Assembly (NCBI GenBank): GCA_946612625.1
Contig: CAMOEW010000005.1
Span: forward strand, 1 to 57,823
From: an uncultured Prevotella sp.
Lineage (GTDB): Bacteria > Bacteroidota > Bacteroidia > Bacteroidales > Bacteroidaceae
Reading direction: 5' to 3'
Length of the DNA: 57,823 bases
The notes below the pieces were generated by a model. The model saw only the letters and a program-made list of their open reading frames with translations, was not told the DNA's origin and searched no databases. The number at the start of each line of letters is the position of its first letter. Positions within the stretch are counted from its first letter, which is position 1. Shown here piece after piece: positions 42,072-51,601 of this stretch. Position numbers and translations under genes: made by a program.

Positions 42072-44909
42072 TTATTTTTGTTTCAGTTCGGAAGCAAGGA
42101 ATTTTGGCGTGAATCCTTTCTTGTTGCGAGCGACCTCTTCTGGTGTCCCTGTGGTGAGTACTTCTCCTCCATTGCGCCCGCCTTCGGGGCCCATGTCTAT
42201 GATATGGTCGGCCAGTTTGATTACGTCGAGGTTATGTTCGATGATGATTACCGTATTTCCACGGTCAACGAGCTTTTGCAGCACATCCATGAGTATGCGT
42301 ATGTCTTCAAAGTGAAGACCCGTTGTCGGCTCGTCGAGTATATATAGTGTCTTGCCAGTATCTTTCTTTGAAAGCTCGGTAGCAAGTTTCACACGTTGGC
42401 TTTCACCTCCCGATAGAGTTGTTGAGGGCTGTCCAAGTTTAATATATCCCAGTCCGACATCCTGAATGGTCTTTATTTTCCTAAGGATGTCCGGCACATT
42501 CTCGAAGAATTCCACAGCCATGTTGATCGTCATGTCGAGCACGTCGGCAATCGACTTTCCCTTGAAGCGCACTTCGAGAGTCTCGCGGTTATAGCGTTTG
42601 CCGCGGCATTCCTCACATGGCACCATCACGTCGGGCAGAAAGTTCATTTCGATGGTTTTATAGCCGTTGCCGCCGCACGCTTCACAGCGTCCGCCCTTGA
42701 CGTTGAAAGAGAAGCGTCCGGGTTTATAACCACGGATTTTAGCTTCTGGAAGGTTGACGAAGAGCGAGCGTATGTCGCTGAACACTCCAGTATATGTTGC
42801 AGGATTGGAGCGTGGCGTGCGTCCGATAGGACTCTGGTCAACATTCACCACCTTGTCAATATTCTCAATACCATCAATACTGTCGTACGGCATTGGATTC
42901 TTCAGCGAGCGGTAGAAGTGACGGCTCAGTATTGGCTGAAGTGTCTCATTGATGAGTGTTGACTTACCGCTGCCGCTGACACCTGTGACTACGATGAGTT
43001 TGCCGAGGGGAAACTCCACATCAATGTTTTTTAGGTTGTTGCCGCGGGCTCCTTTAATCTTAATGCTCTTGCCGTTGCCCTCGCGACGCTTTTGCGGTAT
43101 CTCAATCTTCCGGTCACCGTTGAGATAGTCGGCGGTTATGGTATGCTGGCTCATCATTTCTTTTGGAGTGCCCTGGAATACCACCTCACCTCCTTTACGA
43201 CCTGCTTTCGGACCTATGTCTATCACGTAGTCGGCATTGAGCATCATATCCTTGTCGTGCTCAACCACGATTACCGTATTTCCGATGTCGCGCAGTTGTT
43301 TTAGCGACTGTATCAGCCTGTCATTGTCACGCTGATGCAGTCCGATGCTCGGTTCGTCGAGAATGTAGAGCACATTGACGAGCATCGACCCGATCTGTGT
43401 GGCAAGACGTATTCGCTGGCTCTCGCCGCCCGAGAGTGAAGCCGACTGGCGGTTAAGCGCGAGATAGTCGAGTCCAACTTCTAAGAGGAAGTCGAGACGT
43501 GTGCGGATTTCCTTTAATATCTCTGTTGCAATCTGACTCTGTTGTTTGTCAATGTGTTGCTCTGCCTCGTCAATCCACTGACGTAGCTCGCTGATGTCCA
43601 TATCAGCCAGCTCGCTGATGTTCTTGTTCCAGAACTTATATGAGAGAGCCTCACGGTTCAGACGTTTTCCCTTGCATTCCGGACATTCGCATTCGGCAAG
43701 AAATTGGTCTGCCCATTTCTGTCCGCTTGAACTTTCGTCATTCTCCATAACGCTGCGCAGATATTTCACTACACCGTCGAAGGCAACGAAATAGTCGCTC
43801 GACGTATGTACTAATTCCTTATCAATGCGAACGTTGTCGAGCGAACCGTAGAGAATCTCGTTGAGGGCTTCTTCTGGAATATCGTCAACAGTAGTCTTCA
43901 GGTCGCATTCATATTTCTTCAGAATAGCCTCTATCTGCCAGAAAATCATCTGGTTCTTGTATTTTCCGAGAGGTAAGATTGCTCCGTCGCGTATGCTTAT
44001 TCTGCGGTTGGGAATCACTTTCGCAAGATCTATCTCGTTGATAAATCCCAGACCTTTGCAGCGTGGACATGCTCCCTGTGGTGAATTGAACGAAAAATTG
44101 TTGGGTGCCGGGTCGCTATAAGATATTCCTGTCGTTGGACACATCAGTCGGCGGGAGAAATATTTCACATTATTGCTCTCGTTGTCGAGAATCATTACAA
44201 GGCCTTCACCCTGTTTCATTGCCAGCTGCACTGTTTTTTTCAGGCGCTCGTCAATCTTGGTATTGTCGGTCGGTTCCGATGGAATCAAACGGTCTATAAC
44301 CACTTCGATATTATGGTTCTTGTATCTGTCAACCTTCATTCCACGGGCAATCTCCATCACTTCTCCATCCACTCTTACCCGCATGTATCCCTTGCGGCGC
44401 ATCGACTCAAACAGTTCGCGATAGTGGCCTTTACGACTGCGAACTAATGGCGCGAGAATTAGAATTTTGCGTCCGGAATAGTCGCGCTGAATCATCTCGA
44501 TTACTTTTTCCTCGGTGTATTTCACCATTGGTTCACCGGTAATATAGCTGTATGCTTTGCCGGCGCGAGCAAAAAGCAGACGCAGGAAATCGTAAACCTC
44601 AGTGGTAGTGCCCACTGTTGAGCGTGGGTTCTTGTTGGTGGTCTTCTGCTCAATGCTGATTACTGGCGAAAGGCCGGTTATCTTGTCAACATCAGGACGT
44701 TCCATGCCACCGAGGAAATTACGTGCATAGGCAGAGAAAGTCTCGATATACCTTCGCTGTCCCTCGGCAAAGATTGTGTCGAAGGCCAGCGACGACTTAC
44801 CGCTTCCACTGAGTCCGGTAATTACTGTAAGGCTGTTGCGTGGAATCTCAACATCTATGTTCTTCAGATTGTGAACGCGTGCGCCCCAAACATTTATAGT
44901 CTCTTTCAT
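42072..44909 (-). CDS. uvrA: Excinuclease ABC subunit A
   Basis: A 945-residue damage-recognition ATPase of nucleotide excision repair. Both ABC modules are complete: Walker [15 protein letters not shown] near 35 and [14 protein letters not shown] near 645; signatures [12 protein letters not shown] and [12 protein letters not shown]; Walker [16 protein letters not shown] and [12 protein letters not shown]. The zinc modules CPRCKGLGF and CEACGGNGY...[10 protein letters not shown] are visible. It lies 6 bases after the CHU_C-protein gene, so they are probably cotranscribed. Confidence 0.97.
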   Translation of the reverse strand: MKETINVWGARVHNLKNIDVEIPRNSLTVITGLSGSGKSSLAFDTIFAEGQRRYIETFSAYARNFLGGMERPDVDKITGLSPVISIEQKTTNKNPRSTVGTTTEVYDFLRLLFARAGKAYSYITGEPMVKYTEEKVIEMIQRDYSGRKILILAPLVRSRKGHYRELFESMRRKGYMRVRVDGEVMEIARGMKVDRYKNHNIEVVIDRLIPSEPTDNTKIDERLKKTVQLAMKQGEGLVMILDNESNNVKYFSRRLMCPTTGISYSDPAPNNFSFNSPQGACPRCKGLGFINEIDLAKVIPNRRISIRDGAILPLGKYKNQMIFWQIEAILKKYECDLKTTVDDIPEEALNEILYGSLDNVRIDKELVHTSSDYFVAFDGVVKYLRSVMENDESSSGQKWADQFLAECECPECKGKRLNREALSYKFWNKNISELADMDISELRQWIDEAEQHIDKQQSQIATEILKEIRTRLDFLLEVGLDYLALNRQSASLSGGESQRIRLATQIGSMLVNVLYILDEPSIGLHQRDNDRLIQSLKQLRDIGNTVIVVEHDKDMMLNADYVIDIGPKAGRKGGEVVFQGTPKEMMSQHTITADYLNGDRKIEIPQKRREGNGKSIKIKGARGNNLKNIDVEFPLGKLIVVTGVSGSGKSTLINETLQPILSRHFYRSLKNPMPYDSIDGIENIDKVVNVDQSPIGRTPRSNPATYTGVFSDIRSLFVNLPEAKIRGYKPGRFSFNVKGGRCEACGGNGYKTIEMNFLPDVMVPCEECRGKRYNRETLEVRFKGKSIADVLDMTINMAVEFFENVPDILRKIKTIQDVGLGYIKLGQPSTTLSGGESQRVKLATELSKKDTGKTLYILDEPTTGLHFEDIRILMDVLQKLVDRGNTVIIIEHNLDVIKLADHIIDMGPEGGRNGGEVLTTGTPEEVARNKKGFTPKFLASELKQK

Positions 44910-44915
44910 GTCTTA

Positions 44916-45602
44916 CTATGGGGTGGGAGTGACTGTACCTTCTGCTTGATTGAAGTCGCGTAGCAGATTAACGTCGGTTCTTGTTTCATAAACCATTCCG
45001 TCGGCTCCTTTTGCCCTTGCATAGCAGAAATAAACCCCTGCTTTTGCCGGCTTACCACCGATATTGCCGTCCCAACCGCCTTTTGGATCAGTCCATTCGT
45101 ATATCTTGTGTCCCCATCGGTTGAAGATGATGGCACGGAACTCAGTGAGACTCTGGCTCTGCTTTACCTTATATATGTCATTTACTCCATCACCGTTGGG
45201 AGTGAATGTGTTGGGCATTATCAGCATACTGCTACGGATGCTTATTTTTATAGTCTCGCCTTCCTGAACAGGTTCGCTGTCACCGTATGCTACAAACAGA
45301 CTTACATCGGTACTCCCCGCTGTGGTGAAGGTGAACTCGGTGTCTTGCTCATATCTCGTCAGATACGGAGTCGTTGTGCCAGAAACCGTGAAATACCAGA
45401 TGTATGTTGCGTCGCTGTTGATCATGTCGGCCGACGGATTGGCACGGAACATCACTCTTAGAGGAGCGTCTTTGTCGGTAATCTCGGTGGCAGTGACTGT
45501 ATCGCCGTTTTCGTCTATGTATATAGCCTTAGGGGCTGCTTCTGCCATTATAGTCAGCGGCATTAACAATATCGAAGTAAGTATAATTGCCAGTTTTTTC
45601 AT
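44916..45602 (-). CDS. Exported protein with CHU_C / T9SS type B C-terminal domain
   Basis: About 228 residues with a signal peptide (ending TIMAEA). A short Ig/PKD-like part (about 30-130: VMFRANPSADMINSDATYIWYFTVSG) is followed by the gliding-motility type C-terminal domain (MPNTFTPNGDGVNDIYKV ... IFNRWGHKIYEWTDPKGGWDGNIGGKPAKAGVYFCYARAKG). That domain targets proteins to the type IX secretion system in Bacteroidetes. Here it is followed by 12 or so extra residues (FNQAEGTVTPTP), which is unusual since the domain normally ends the protein. I chose the ATG at 45602: a longer frame from 46082 runs back through the promoters and the divergent LysM gene. No function is known beyond surface export. 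Confidence 0.8.
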   Translation of the reverse strand: MKKLAIILTSILLMPLTIMAEAAPKAIYIDENGDTVTATEITDKDAPLRVMFRANPSADMINSDATYIWYFTVSGTTTPYLTRYEQDTEFTFTTAGSTDVSLFVAYGDSEPVQEGETIKISIRSSMLIMPNTFTPNGDGVNDIYKVKQSQSLTEFRAIIFNRWGHKIYEWTDPKGGWDGNIGGKPAKAGVYFCYARAKGADGMVYETRTDVNLLRDFNQAEGTVTPTP

Positions 45603-45623
45603 CGTTATTTCTTTTTCAGCCAA

Positions 45624-45655
45624 CAAAGATAATAAGAAGAGAGCGAAAAAACAAA
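45624..45655 (-). promoter_or_regulatory. Promoter for the CHU_C protein, uvrA and rbr
   Basis: On the minus strand TTTG (45655-45652), 20 bases, then TATCTTTG (45631-45624). The start site near 45617 gives a leader of about 15 bases to the ATG at 45602. Confidence 0.75.
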
Positions 45656-45660
45656 TAAAT

Positions 45661-45692
45661 TTTGCTTTTTTGCTTGTTTTTTTGTAATTTTG
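45661..45692 (+). promoter_or_regulatory. Promoter for the LysM/PorT-like operon
   Basis: TTTG (45661-45664), 20 bases, then TAATTTTG (45685-45692). The start site near 45699 is only about 15 bases from the ATG at 45714. It diverges from the promoter at 45624-45655 with only five bases between them. Confidence 0.75.
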
Positions 45693-45713
45693 TAGGCGAT
45701 TTTGAAAAGAAAT

Positions 45714-47099
45714 ATGGATATGATACGTACAATAAGGTATTTGCTCATTTTGATAATTGTTGCCTTTGCTGCTGAAAGTGCTATGGCTCAGACTAAGACA
45801 TGGCGTGAAATGCACAAGGTGAAGCGTAAGGAGACAATTTTCGGAATAGCACGCGACTACGGGATTACTGTTGAAGATTTGATTAATGCTAATCCGGAAA
45901 TGAAGATGCCGGGCTATGAGCTGAAGAAAGGTGACTTCATCTTCATCCCATACGCCAAAGACACGAAGCTTGCACAGACAGGTCAGCCGGTTGCTGCAGT
46001 AGTACATGAGGAGCATTCTGCCAAACACGATAAGGATGTGCGCCAACGTGAAATCCGACTGGGAGTGATGTTGCCTCTTCACGATATCAACGGCGACGGA
46101 AGGCGCATGGTCGAATATTACCGCGGAGTGCTCATGGCTTGCGACTCATTGAAGAAAGATGGTCTGAGTATAGATGTCAGTGCATGGAACGTGCCCGAAG
46201 ATGCAGATATCAGTAATGTGCTAAAAGAACCGTCGGCAGCAAAATGCGACATTATCATCGGCCCTTTGTATTCGAAGCAGGTGGCTGCATTGTCAGAGTT
46301 CGTCACCACTCACGGCATCAAGCTACTCATACCTTTCTCTATAGTGGCGCCGGAACTGAAAACAAATCCGAACATTTTCCAGGTATATCAGAATCAGGAA
46401 CAGCTCACCGAAACAACCATTGACCGGTTTATGGAACGATTTAAGGGACATCATGCCGTGATTATCGACTGCAATGACTCTACGAGCAAGAAGGGAATGT
46501 TCACAGCTCCTCTTCGCAAGAGAATGGAAGAAGCCGGCATGACTTATACACTAACAAACACCAAGTCAACGGAAGGTATGTTTGCCAAGGCATTCAGCCT
46601 CTCGAAACCCAATGTGGTCATACTGAATACCGGACGCTCGCCTGAGCTAAACCTCGTGATGGCAAAACTCGACAATCTTACCATGAACCATGTAAACATG
46701 AATATCTCGCTCTTTGGATATACAGAGTGGATGATGTACACTAAATACCAGCTCGACAATTTCTATAAATACGATACATATATCCCGGCAGCTTACTATC
46801 TGAACCCATTGTCGAACAGAACAATGCGAATAGAGCAGAAATACCGGTGGAACTTCCATGCCGACATGATGCAGGCTATACCGCGTTTTGCCATTACGGG
46901 TTTCGATCAAGCATACTATATGTTGAAAGGGTTGCATATGTATGGAGAGAACTTCACAGGAGCAACAGGAATGGTGGGGTATCTTCCTGTTCAGACCCCT
47001 CTACGTTTCGAGAGGTGTGGCAATGGAGGATTCCAGAATAAGAGTCTTCTCTTCGTTCATTATACAAAAGGTCATCGTATTGAAACAATAAACTTCTGA
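45714..47099 (+). CDS. LysM protein with ligand-binding (type 1 periplasmic) domain
   Basis: About 461 residues with a signal peptide ending AMAQ. A LysM domain (about 30-82: HKVKRKETIFGIARDYGITVEDLINANPEM) binds peptidoglycan. Residues about 110-440 show the fold pattern of type 1 periplasmic binding proteins, as in LpoA and amino acid receptors (EIRLGVMLPLHDINGDGRRMVEYYRGVLMA, CDIIIGPLYSKQVAALSEFV). A cell-wall sensing or synthesis-activating role is possible, but no proof is visible. The start at 45714 is chosen because a TTG-started longer frame at 45702 nearly meets the predicted start site; the ATG at 45720 is an alternative. The next gene follows after 8 bases. Confidence 0.85.
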   Translation: MDMIRTIRYLLILIIVAFAAESAMAQTKTWREMHKVKRKETIFGIARDYGITVEDLINANPEMKMPGYELKKGDFIFIPYAKDTKLAQTGQPVAAVVHEEHSAKHDKDVRQREIRLGVMLPLHDINGDGRRMVEYYRGVLMACDSLKKDGLSIDVSAWNVPEDADISNVLKEPSAAKCDIIIGPLYSKQVAALSEFVTTHGIKLLIPFSIVAPELKTNPNIFQVYQNQEQLTETTIDRFMERFKGHHAVIIDCNDSTSKKGMFTAPLRKRMEEAGMTYTLTNTKSTEGMFAKAFSLSKPNVVILNTGRSPELNLVMAKLDNLTMNHVNMNISLFGYTEWMMYTKYQLDNFYKYDTYIPAAYYLNPLSNRTMRIEQKYRWNFHADMMQAIPRFAITGFDQAYYMLKGLHMYGENFTGATGMVGYLPVQTPLRFERCGNGGFQNKSLLFVHYTKGHRIETINF

Positions 47100-47107
47100 G
47101 ACCACAG

Positions 47108-47905
47108 ATGAGCAATACTATTTTATATAATAAGGTATATAGGTGGGCAGGCATCGTTTTGCCATTTTGCCTTTTTTCCCTTTCGCCATTAAATGCCAGT
47201 GCCCAGATTGGTGAGTATCGCAATGAACTTGCGATAGGTATCAATGGCGGTTACGTCATGAGCAATGTGGGTTTTCAGCCAGAGGTAACTCAATCGATGC
47301 TCGGAGGCATGACCCTTGGGGCAACGGTGAGATACACATGTGAGAAATATTTCAGTTGCGTATGCGCTCTCGTTGGTGAAATCAACTATACTCAGACCGG
47401 ATGGAAAGAAAACATTCAGGATTTCTATGGTTCTCCCGTTGTAAATGCCGAGACCGGTCTTGCCGAGACGTTTGAGCGTCAGCTTACATATATTCAGGTG
47501 CCTGTAATGGCAAGGATAGGATGGGGCAGAGAACGCAAAGGAGTTCAGTTTTTTATTCAGCTTGGTCCGCAGATGGGTTTCTATATGAGTGACAAGGTGA
47601 AGAGCAATTTCAACCGTGCCTCGCGGAACATCGACGACCGCGTGGGAACGTTAAAAGAAGCTGTGATGGATTCTCTACCCGTTCAGCGAAAGTTCGACTA
47701 TGGCATCGTCGGGGGACTGGGCCTTGAGTTCTCCCATCCTAAGGTGGGTCATTTCATTGTCGAAGGCAGGTATTACTACGGTCTTGGTGATTTCTTCAAC
47801 AACTCAAAGCGCGACTATTTCGGACGCTCCAACCTAAGCAATATCGTTGTGAAGATGACATATCTTTTTGATATCAAGAAATCTAAAAATAATAAAATCA
47901 AATAA
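47108..47905 (+). CDS. PorT-like outer-membrane beta-barrel protein
   Basis: A 265-residue protein with a signal peptide ending ASAQ and a small beta-barrel pattern of alternating strands (ELAIGINGGYVMSNVGFQ, LTYIQVPVMARIGWGRERKGVQFFIQLGPQMGFYM, YGIVGGLGLEFSHPKVGHFIVEGRYYYGLGDFF, IVVKMTYLF). It fits the OMP_b-brl_2/PorT family. PorT of Porphyromonas is a type IX secretion component, but the family is broad and this member also resembles plain porin-like proteins. It lies between the LysM gene and a peptide transporter gene with gaps of 8 and 9 bases. Confidence 0.75.
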   Translation: MSNTILYNKVYRWAGIVLPFCLFSLSPLNASAQIGEYRNELAIGINGGYVMSNVGFQPEVTQSMLGGMTLGATVRYTCEKYFSCVCALVGEINYTQTGWKENIQDFYGSPVVNAETGLAETFERQLTYIQVPVMARIGWGRERKGVQFFIQLGPQMGFYMSDKVKSNFNRASRNIDDRVGTLKEAVMDSLPVQRKFDYGIVGGLGLEFSHPKVGHFIVEGRYYYGLGDFFNNSKRDYFGRSNLSNIVVKMTYLFDIKKSKNNKIK

Positions 47906-47914
47906 CCAATCACT

Positions 47915-49474
47915 ATGTTCAAAAATCATCCAAAAGGACTGCTTCAAGCAGCTCTCAGTAACATGGGAGAGCGTTTCGGATATTATATCATGAACGCTGT
48001 GCTCGTGCTCTTCCTCTGTTCAAAGTTCGGCCTCTCCGACGAGCAGGGCGGACTTATCTATTCGTTCTTCTATGCAGGTATTTACATTCTTGGTCTCGTG
48101 GGAGGTATTATTGCCGATCGTACCCAGAACTACAAGGGTACCATTATGACGGGACTCGTGATTATGGCTTCGGGCTATGTAATTCTGTCCGTGCCTATTC
48201 TCGCAACCGCAGGCAACATTTCGTGGCTGCTACCGCTGACGTGTGTTGCATTGTTCCTTATCGCTTTTGGCAACGGTCTGTTCAAGGGAAACCTTCAGGC
48301 AATCGTAGGACAGATGTACGACAATTTCGAGGCCGAAGCTGCAAAGAAAGGTGAAGATGCCCTACGAATAGCAAAGGGTCAGCGCGATTCTGGATTCCAG
48401 ATTTTCTATGTCTTCATAAATATAGGCGGACTGGTAGCACCGTTTATAGCTCCTTATTTGCGCCAATGGTGGCTCGGTGTGAACGGACTTACCTACGACG
48501 CAGGTTTGCCGGCACTCTGCCATAAGTATCTTAATGAGGGTGCTTCAATGTCGGCAGATGCTCTCGCCAATCTCAACGAACTTGTTGTTAAGGTGGGAGG
48601 CTCTACTGCCGACCTCAGTGCATTCTCGACACAATATCTCGATGTGTTCAACACAGGAATCCATTACTCATTCATAGCATCGGTTGTGGCTATGCTTATT
48701 TCGCTCGTGATTTTTGTCGCATCAAAAGGTATGTTCCCTACTCCGGGCAAGAAAGAGGCTTCGGTGGCAGTGAATTACACTGAAGAGGAAAAGATAGCAA
48801 TGGCCACAGAAATAAAACAGCGAATGTATGCACTTTTCGCCGTACTCGGCATTGCAGTATTCTTCTGGTTCTCGTTCCATCAGAACGGAACGTCGATGTC
48901 TCTCTTTGCACGCGACTTCGTGGTGACCGATACCATAGCTCCCGAGATTTGGCAGGCTGTCAATCCGTTCTTTGTCATTGTGCTCACGCCAATCATCATG
49001 TGGTTCTTTGGCTCGTTAATCCGTAAGGGCAAGGAAATTTCCACTCCGATGAAGATTGCCTACGGTATGGGAATAGCTGGTATTGCCTACCTTTTCATTG
49101 CAGTCTATTCGGCTATGCAGGGCTATCCTTCTGCTGAAGAGTTTCGTGCTCTTGGTGATGGTGCAAAAGCCGGACTGAAAGCCGGTCCTTGGGTGCTTAT
49201 CGTTTATTATTTCTTCATGACGGTAGCCGAGCTGTTCATCTCTCCGCTTGGACTGTCGTTTGTATCGAAAGTCGCTCCGAAACATTTACAGGGACTTTGC
49301 CAGGGATTGTGGCTTGGTGCCACGGCTGTCGGAAATCTGCTTCTATGGATTGGTCCGCTCATGTATAATGTATGGCCTATCTGGCAGTGTTGGACAGTGT
49401 TCCTGATTGTCTGCGTCATTTCAATGGGAGTGATGCTTGGCATGGTAAAATGGCTTGAGCGAGTGACTAAATAA
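47915..49474 (+). CDS. Proton-dependent oligopeptide transporter (POT family)
   Basis: A 519-residue inner-membrane transporter. It has the POT features MGERFGYYIMNAVLVLFLCSKFGLS near 15 (the ExxER-like helix 1), FYVFINIGGLVAPFIAP near 168 and FFMTVAELFISPLGLSFVSKVAPK near 435. A large insert with NYTEEEKIAMATEIKQR separates the two halves. It imports di- and tripeptides with protons, fitting growth on protein breakdown products. It is the third gene of the plus-strand group. Confidence 0.92.
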   Translation: MFKNHPKGLLQAALSNMGERFGYYIMNAVLVLFLCSKFGLSDEQGGLIYSFFYAGIYILGLVGGIIADRTQNYKGTIMTGLVIMASGYVILSVPILATAGNISWLLPLTCVALFLIAFGNGLFKGNLQAIVGQMYDNFEAEAAKKGEDALRIAKGQRDSGFQIFYVFINIGGLVAPFIAPYLRQWWLGVNGLTYDAGLPALCHKYLNEGASMSADALANLNELVVKVGGSTADLSAFSTQYLDVFNTGIHYSFIASVVAMLISLVIFVASKGMFPTPGKKEASVAVNYTEEEKIAMATEIKQRMYALFAVLGIAVFFWFSFHQNGTSMSLFARDFVVTDTIAPEIWQAVNPFFVIVLTPIIMWFFGSLIRKGKEISTPMKIAYGMGIAGIAYLFIAVYSAMQGYPSAEEFRALGDGAKAGLKAGPWVLIVYYFFMTVAELFISPLGLSFVSKVAPKHLQGLCQGLWLGATAVGNLLLWIGPLMYNVWPIWQCWTVFLIVCVISMGVMLGMVKWLERVTK

Positions 49475-49485
49475 TTGAGTTTGCC

Positions 49486-50418
49486 ATGCTTGCTCTGCTG
49501 TTGGCATCGTTTTTTACGTTAGTCGAACTCAACTGCGAAAATCTGTTCGACTGCCAGCACGACTCACTGAAGCAAGACGGCGAATTTTTGCCGGAGTCAC
49601 CACGCCACTGGTCACAAAGTCGTTATTGGCGTAAGCTGAATAATATTGGGCAGACGCTCGTTGCCTCGTCGGGCAATGAGAGTCTGCCCGATATGATAAT
49701 GCTTTGCGAGATTGAGAACGACAGCGTAATGCGCGACTTGTCAAAACGCTCGCTCTTGCGAAATGCCGGTTACGAGTATATAATGACTCGTTCTGCCGAC
49801 TGGCGGGGCATCGACGTAGCCTTGATGTATAGCCGATTTTCATTTGCTCCCATCAACACTTCGGTTATGCGTATTACTCCCCCAAGAAATGACATGCGTC
49901 CCACTCGCGACATCCTCTATGTCAGCGGACGCATAATAAGCGGCGATACCCTTCATGTGTTTGCTGTTCATGCGCCCAGCCGGTATGAGGGTGAGCGAAG
50001 ATCGCGTCCTTACCGTGTCAGCGTTGCTAACCGTATCAATGCTGCCGTCGATTCGATACGCCGCCATTCCACCAGTCCGATGATTATTGTTGCAGGCGAT
50101 TTCAACGACTATACAGGCGACAGTGCCCTCGTTCGTCTTGAGCAGAACCATCTTTTTGACATCTCTGCCAATGCTAAAGGCTCGAACGGCGCAAAAGGAA
50201 CATACTGTTATGAGGGTACATGGAGAAGTCTCGACCATATCTTCGTCAGTAATTCTCTTCTCAGTAAAACCGACTCCTGTTATGTCTTTGATGCCCCGTT
50301 TCTATTAGAGGACGACAAAAAATATGGTGGCGTAAAACCTTTTCGAACCTATAATGGCTACCGTTACAATGGTGGCGTTTCCGACCATCTCCCTCTGGTT
50401 GCCCGTTTCCGGTTATAG
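49486..50418 (+). CDS. Endonuclease/exonuclease/phosphatase-family protein
   Basis: A 310-residue hydrolase of the metal-dependent EEP superfamily. The motifs LVELNCENLFDC near 12 (Asn and metal Glu), MLCEIEND near 74, VFAVHAPSR, IIVAGDFNDYTGD near 204 and VSDHLPLVARF at the end (catalytic His) are all present. A hydrophobic N-terminus (MLALLLASFF) suggests export. The substrate (nucleic acid, phospholipid or inositol phosphate) cannot be told apart here. The gene ends 22 bases from the convergent GT4 gene. Confidence 0.88.
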   Translation: MLALLLASFFTLVELNCENLFDCQHDSLKQDGEFLPESPRHWSQSRYWRKLNNIGQTLVASSGNESLPDMIMLCEIENDSVMRDLSKRSLLRNAGYEYIMTRSADWRGIDVALMYSRFSFAPINTSVMRITPPRNDMRPTRDILYVSGRIISGDTLHVFAVHAPSRYEGERRSRPYRVSVANRINAAVDSIRRHSTSPMIIVAGDFNDYTGDSALVRLEQNHLFDISANAKGSNGAKGTYCYEGTWRSLDHIFVSNSLLSKTDSCYVFDAPFLLEDDKKYGGVKPFRTYNGYRYNGGVSDHLPLVARFRL

Positions 50419-50440
50419 TCTATTGAAAAAAGGACGGTTA

Positions 50441-51601
50441 TTAAACAGAATCAAACAAGATAGACTCCCACTGTAAGATAATCCGTGAGATGTCAAACTG
50501 ATGGGCTATGGTGAGTGCTTCGGCTGATTTGGCCTGCCAGTCGAGGGTTGTTGATTCATATAGCATCTGAGCTAGTTCTTCGACATGGCCATTCTTGAAG
50601 TACAGGGCAAAGTCACCCATGATTTCCTGGCTTGTAGGCAGGTCGCTGGATATGACGGGCAGACCGTGGGCCATCGCTTCTACCAACACAAGTCCGAATC
50701 CTTCCCACCGGGAACTGAGCACATAGACTTGCGCCTGGGAGTAGTAGCTCTGTATGTCGTTGGTGAACGGATGCAGGTGTATGCGGCTTTCCAGTTTGTA
50801 AGCGGCTATCTTCTCGCGATACAGTTGCTCTTCAGGGCCTTCGCCCACGATGTCGAGCGTCCATTCGCTGTTGTGTTGGGCAAAGAGGTGGAAGGCGTCG
50901 ATGAGCAGGTCGAAGCCTTTGTGCAGATGCGAGAAGCGACCGACGGCAAGGAATCTTTTCGACTGTCCGGTTGAGGGCTGTCCGGGCTTGAGTGTCAGCG
51001 GGTTGTAGATGACACGGGTGGGGAAGTGGTACTGACGGGCATCATACTGGCAGAGCACCACCGTATGGTCCAGCTTCTGCAACTGCCACTCGTAGTGCTT
51101 GCGCAGCTCTTCACCAATATACAGGGAGTCCTTGCCATAGAGTGCTTCGTAGGAGTTGTGTATCCACCCGATGAGCTTGCTGCGCCCTAACAGCTTCTTG
51201 CAGGCGGCCAGCCTTACAGCGAGCGGGGCATGTACACCGATGATGGTGTCGTATTGTCCGTTCTGCAGCTCCTTTGCCAAGGCCAGCCGTAGCTCAGAGG
51301 GAAAGGAACTGTGAGCATAGATGTCGGAAGTCAGTTTGGTCTGGGGAATCACCTTTCGGTACAGCATGCTATAGGCTTTGCACATCAGGTTTTTCCAATA
51401 GCCTACTGGAGGATAGTGGAAGAAACGGTAGCGGATGTCTGCTTCTTCCAAACCGTAGAGTGACGTGTCGAGGCTGTCTTGGCTGTCAAAGGTTACAATC
51501 GTCACATCATGCCGTTTAGCTAGTGCTTTGGCAATGACGGCAGTGACGCGCTGTACACCGCCAATAGAAAAGATGGAATCTACCAGAAAACAGATTTTCA
51601 T
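50441..51601 (-). CDS. Glycosyltransferase family 4
   Basis: A 386-residue cytoplasmic GT-B enzyme. The start MKICFLVDSIFSIGGVQRVTAVIAKAL is the GT4 acceptor-domain pattern; FLAVGRFSHLHKGFDLLIDAF near 215 and WEGFGLVLVEAMAHGLPVI near 293 give the donor-domain E(x7)E. It resembles N-acetylgalactosaminyl- or galactosyl-transferases of capsule/LPS clusters, but specificity is not readable. It overlaps the next upstream GT4 gene by 4 bases (ATGA type), so the two are coupled. It is GC-rich compared with the middle part of that neighbour. Confidence 0.9.
   Translation of the reverse strand: MKICFLVDSIFSIGGVQRVTAVIAKALAKRHDVTIVTFDSQDSLDTSLYGLEEADIRYRFFHYPPVGYWKNLMCKAYSMLYRKVIPQTKLTSDIYAHSSFPSELRLALAKELQNGQYDTIIGVHAPLAVRLAACKKLLGRSKLIGWIHNSYEALYGKDSLYIGEELRKHYEWQLQKLDHTVVLCQYDARQYHFPTRVIYNPLTLKPGQPSTGQSKRFLAVGRFSHLHKGFDLLIDAFHLFAQHNSEWTLDIVGEGPEEQLYREKIAAYKLESRIHLHPFTNDIQSYYSQAQVYVLSSRWEGFGLVLVEAMAHGLPVISSDLPTSQEIMGDFALYFKNGHVEELAQMLYESTTLDWQAKSAEALTIAHQFDISRIILQWESILFDSV

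Noticed and set aside
45603..46082. N-terminal extension of the CHU_C protein to 46082
   Set aside because: It would cross two strong promoters and the start of the divergent LysM gene. A normal signal peptide begins at 45602.
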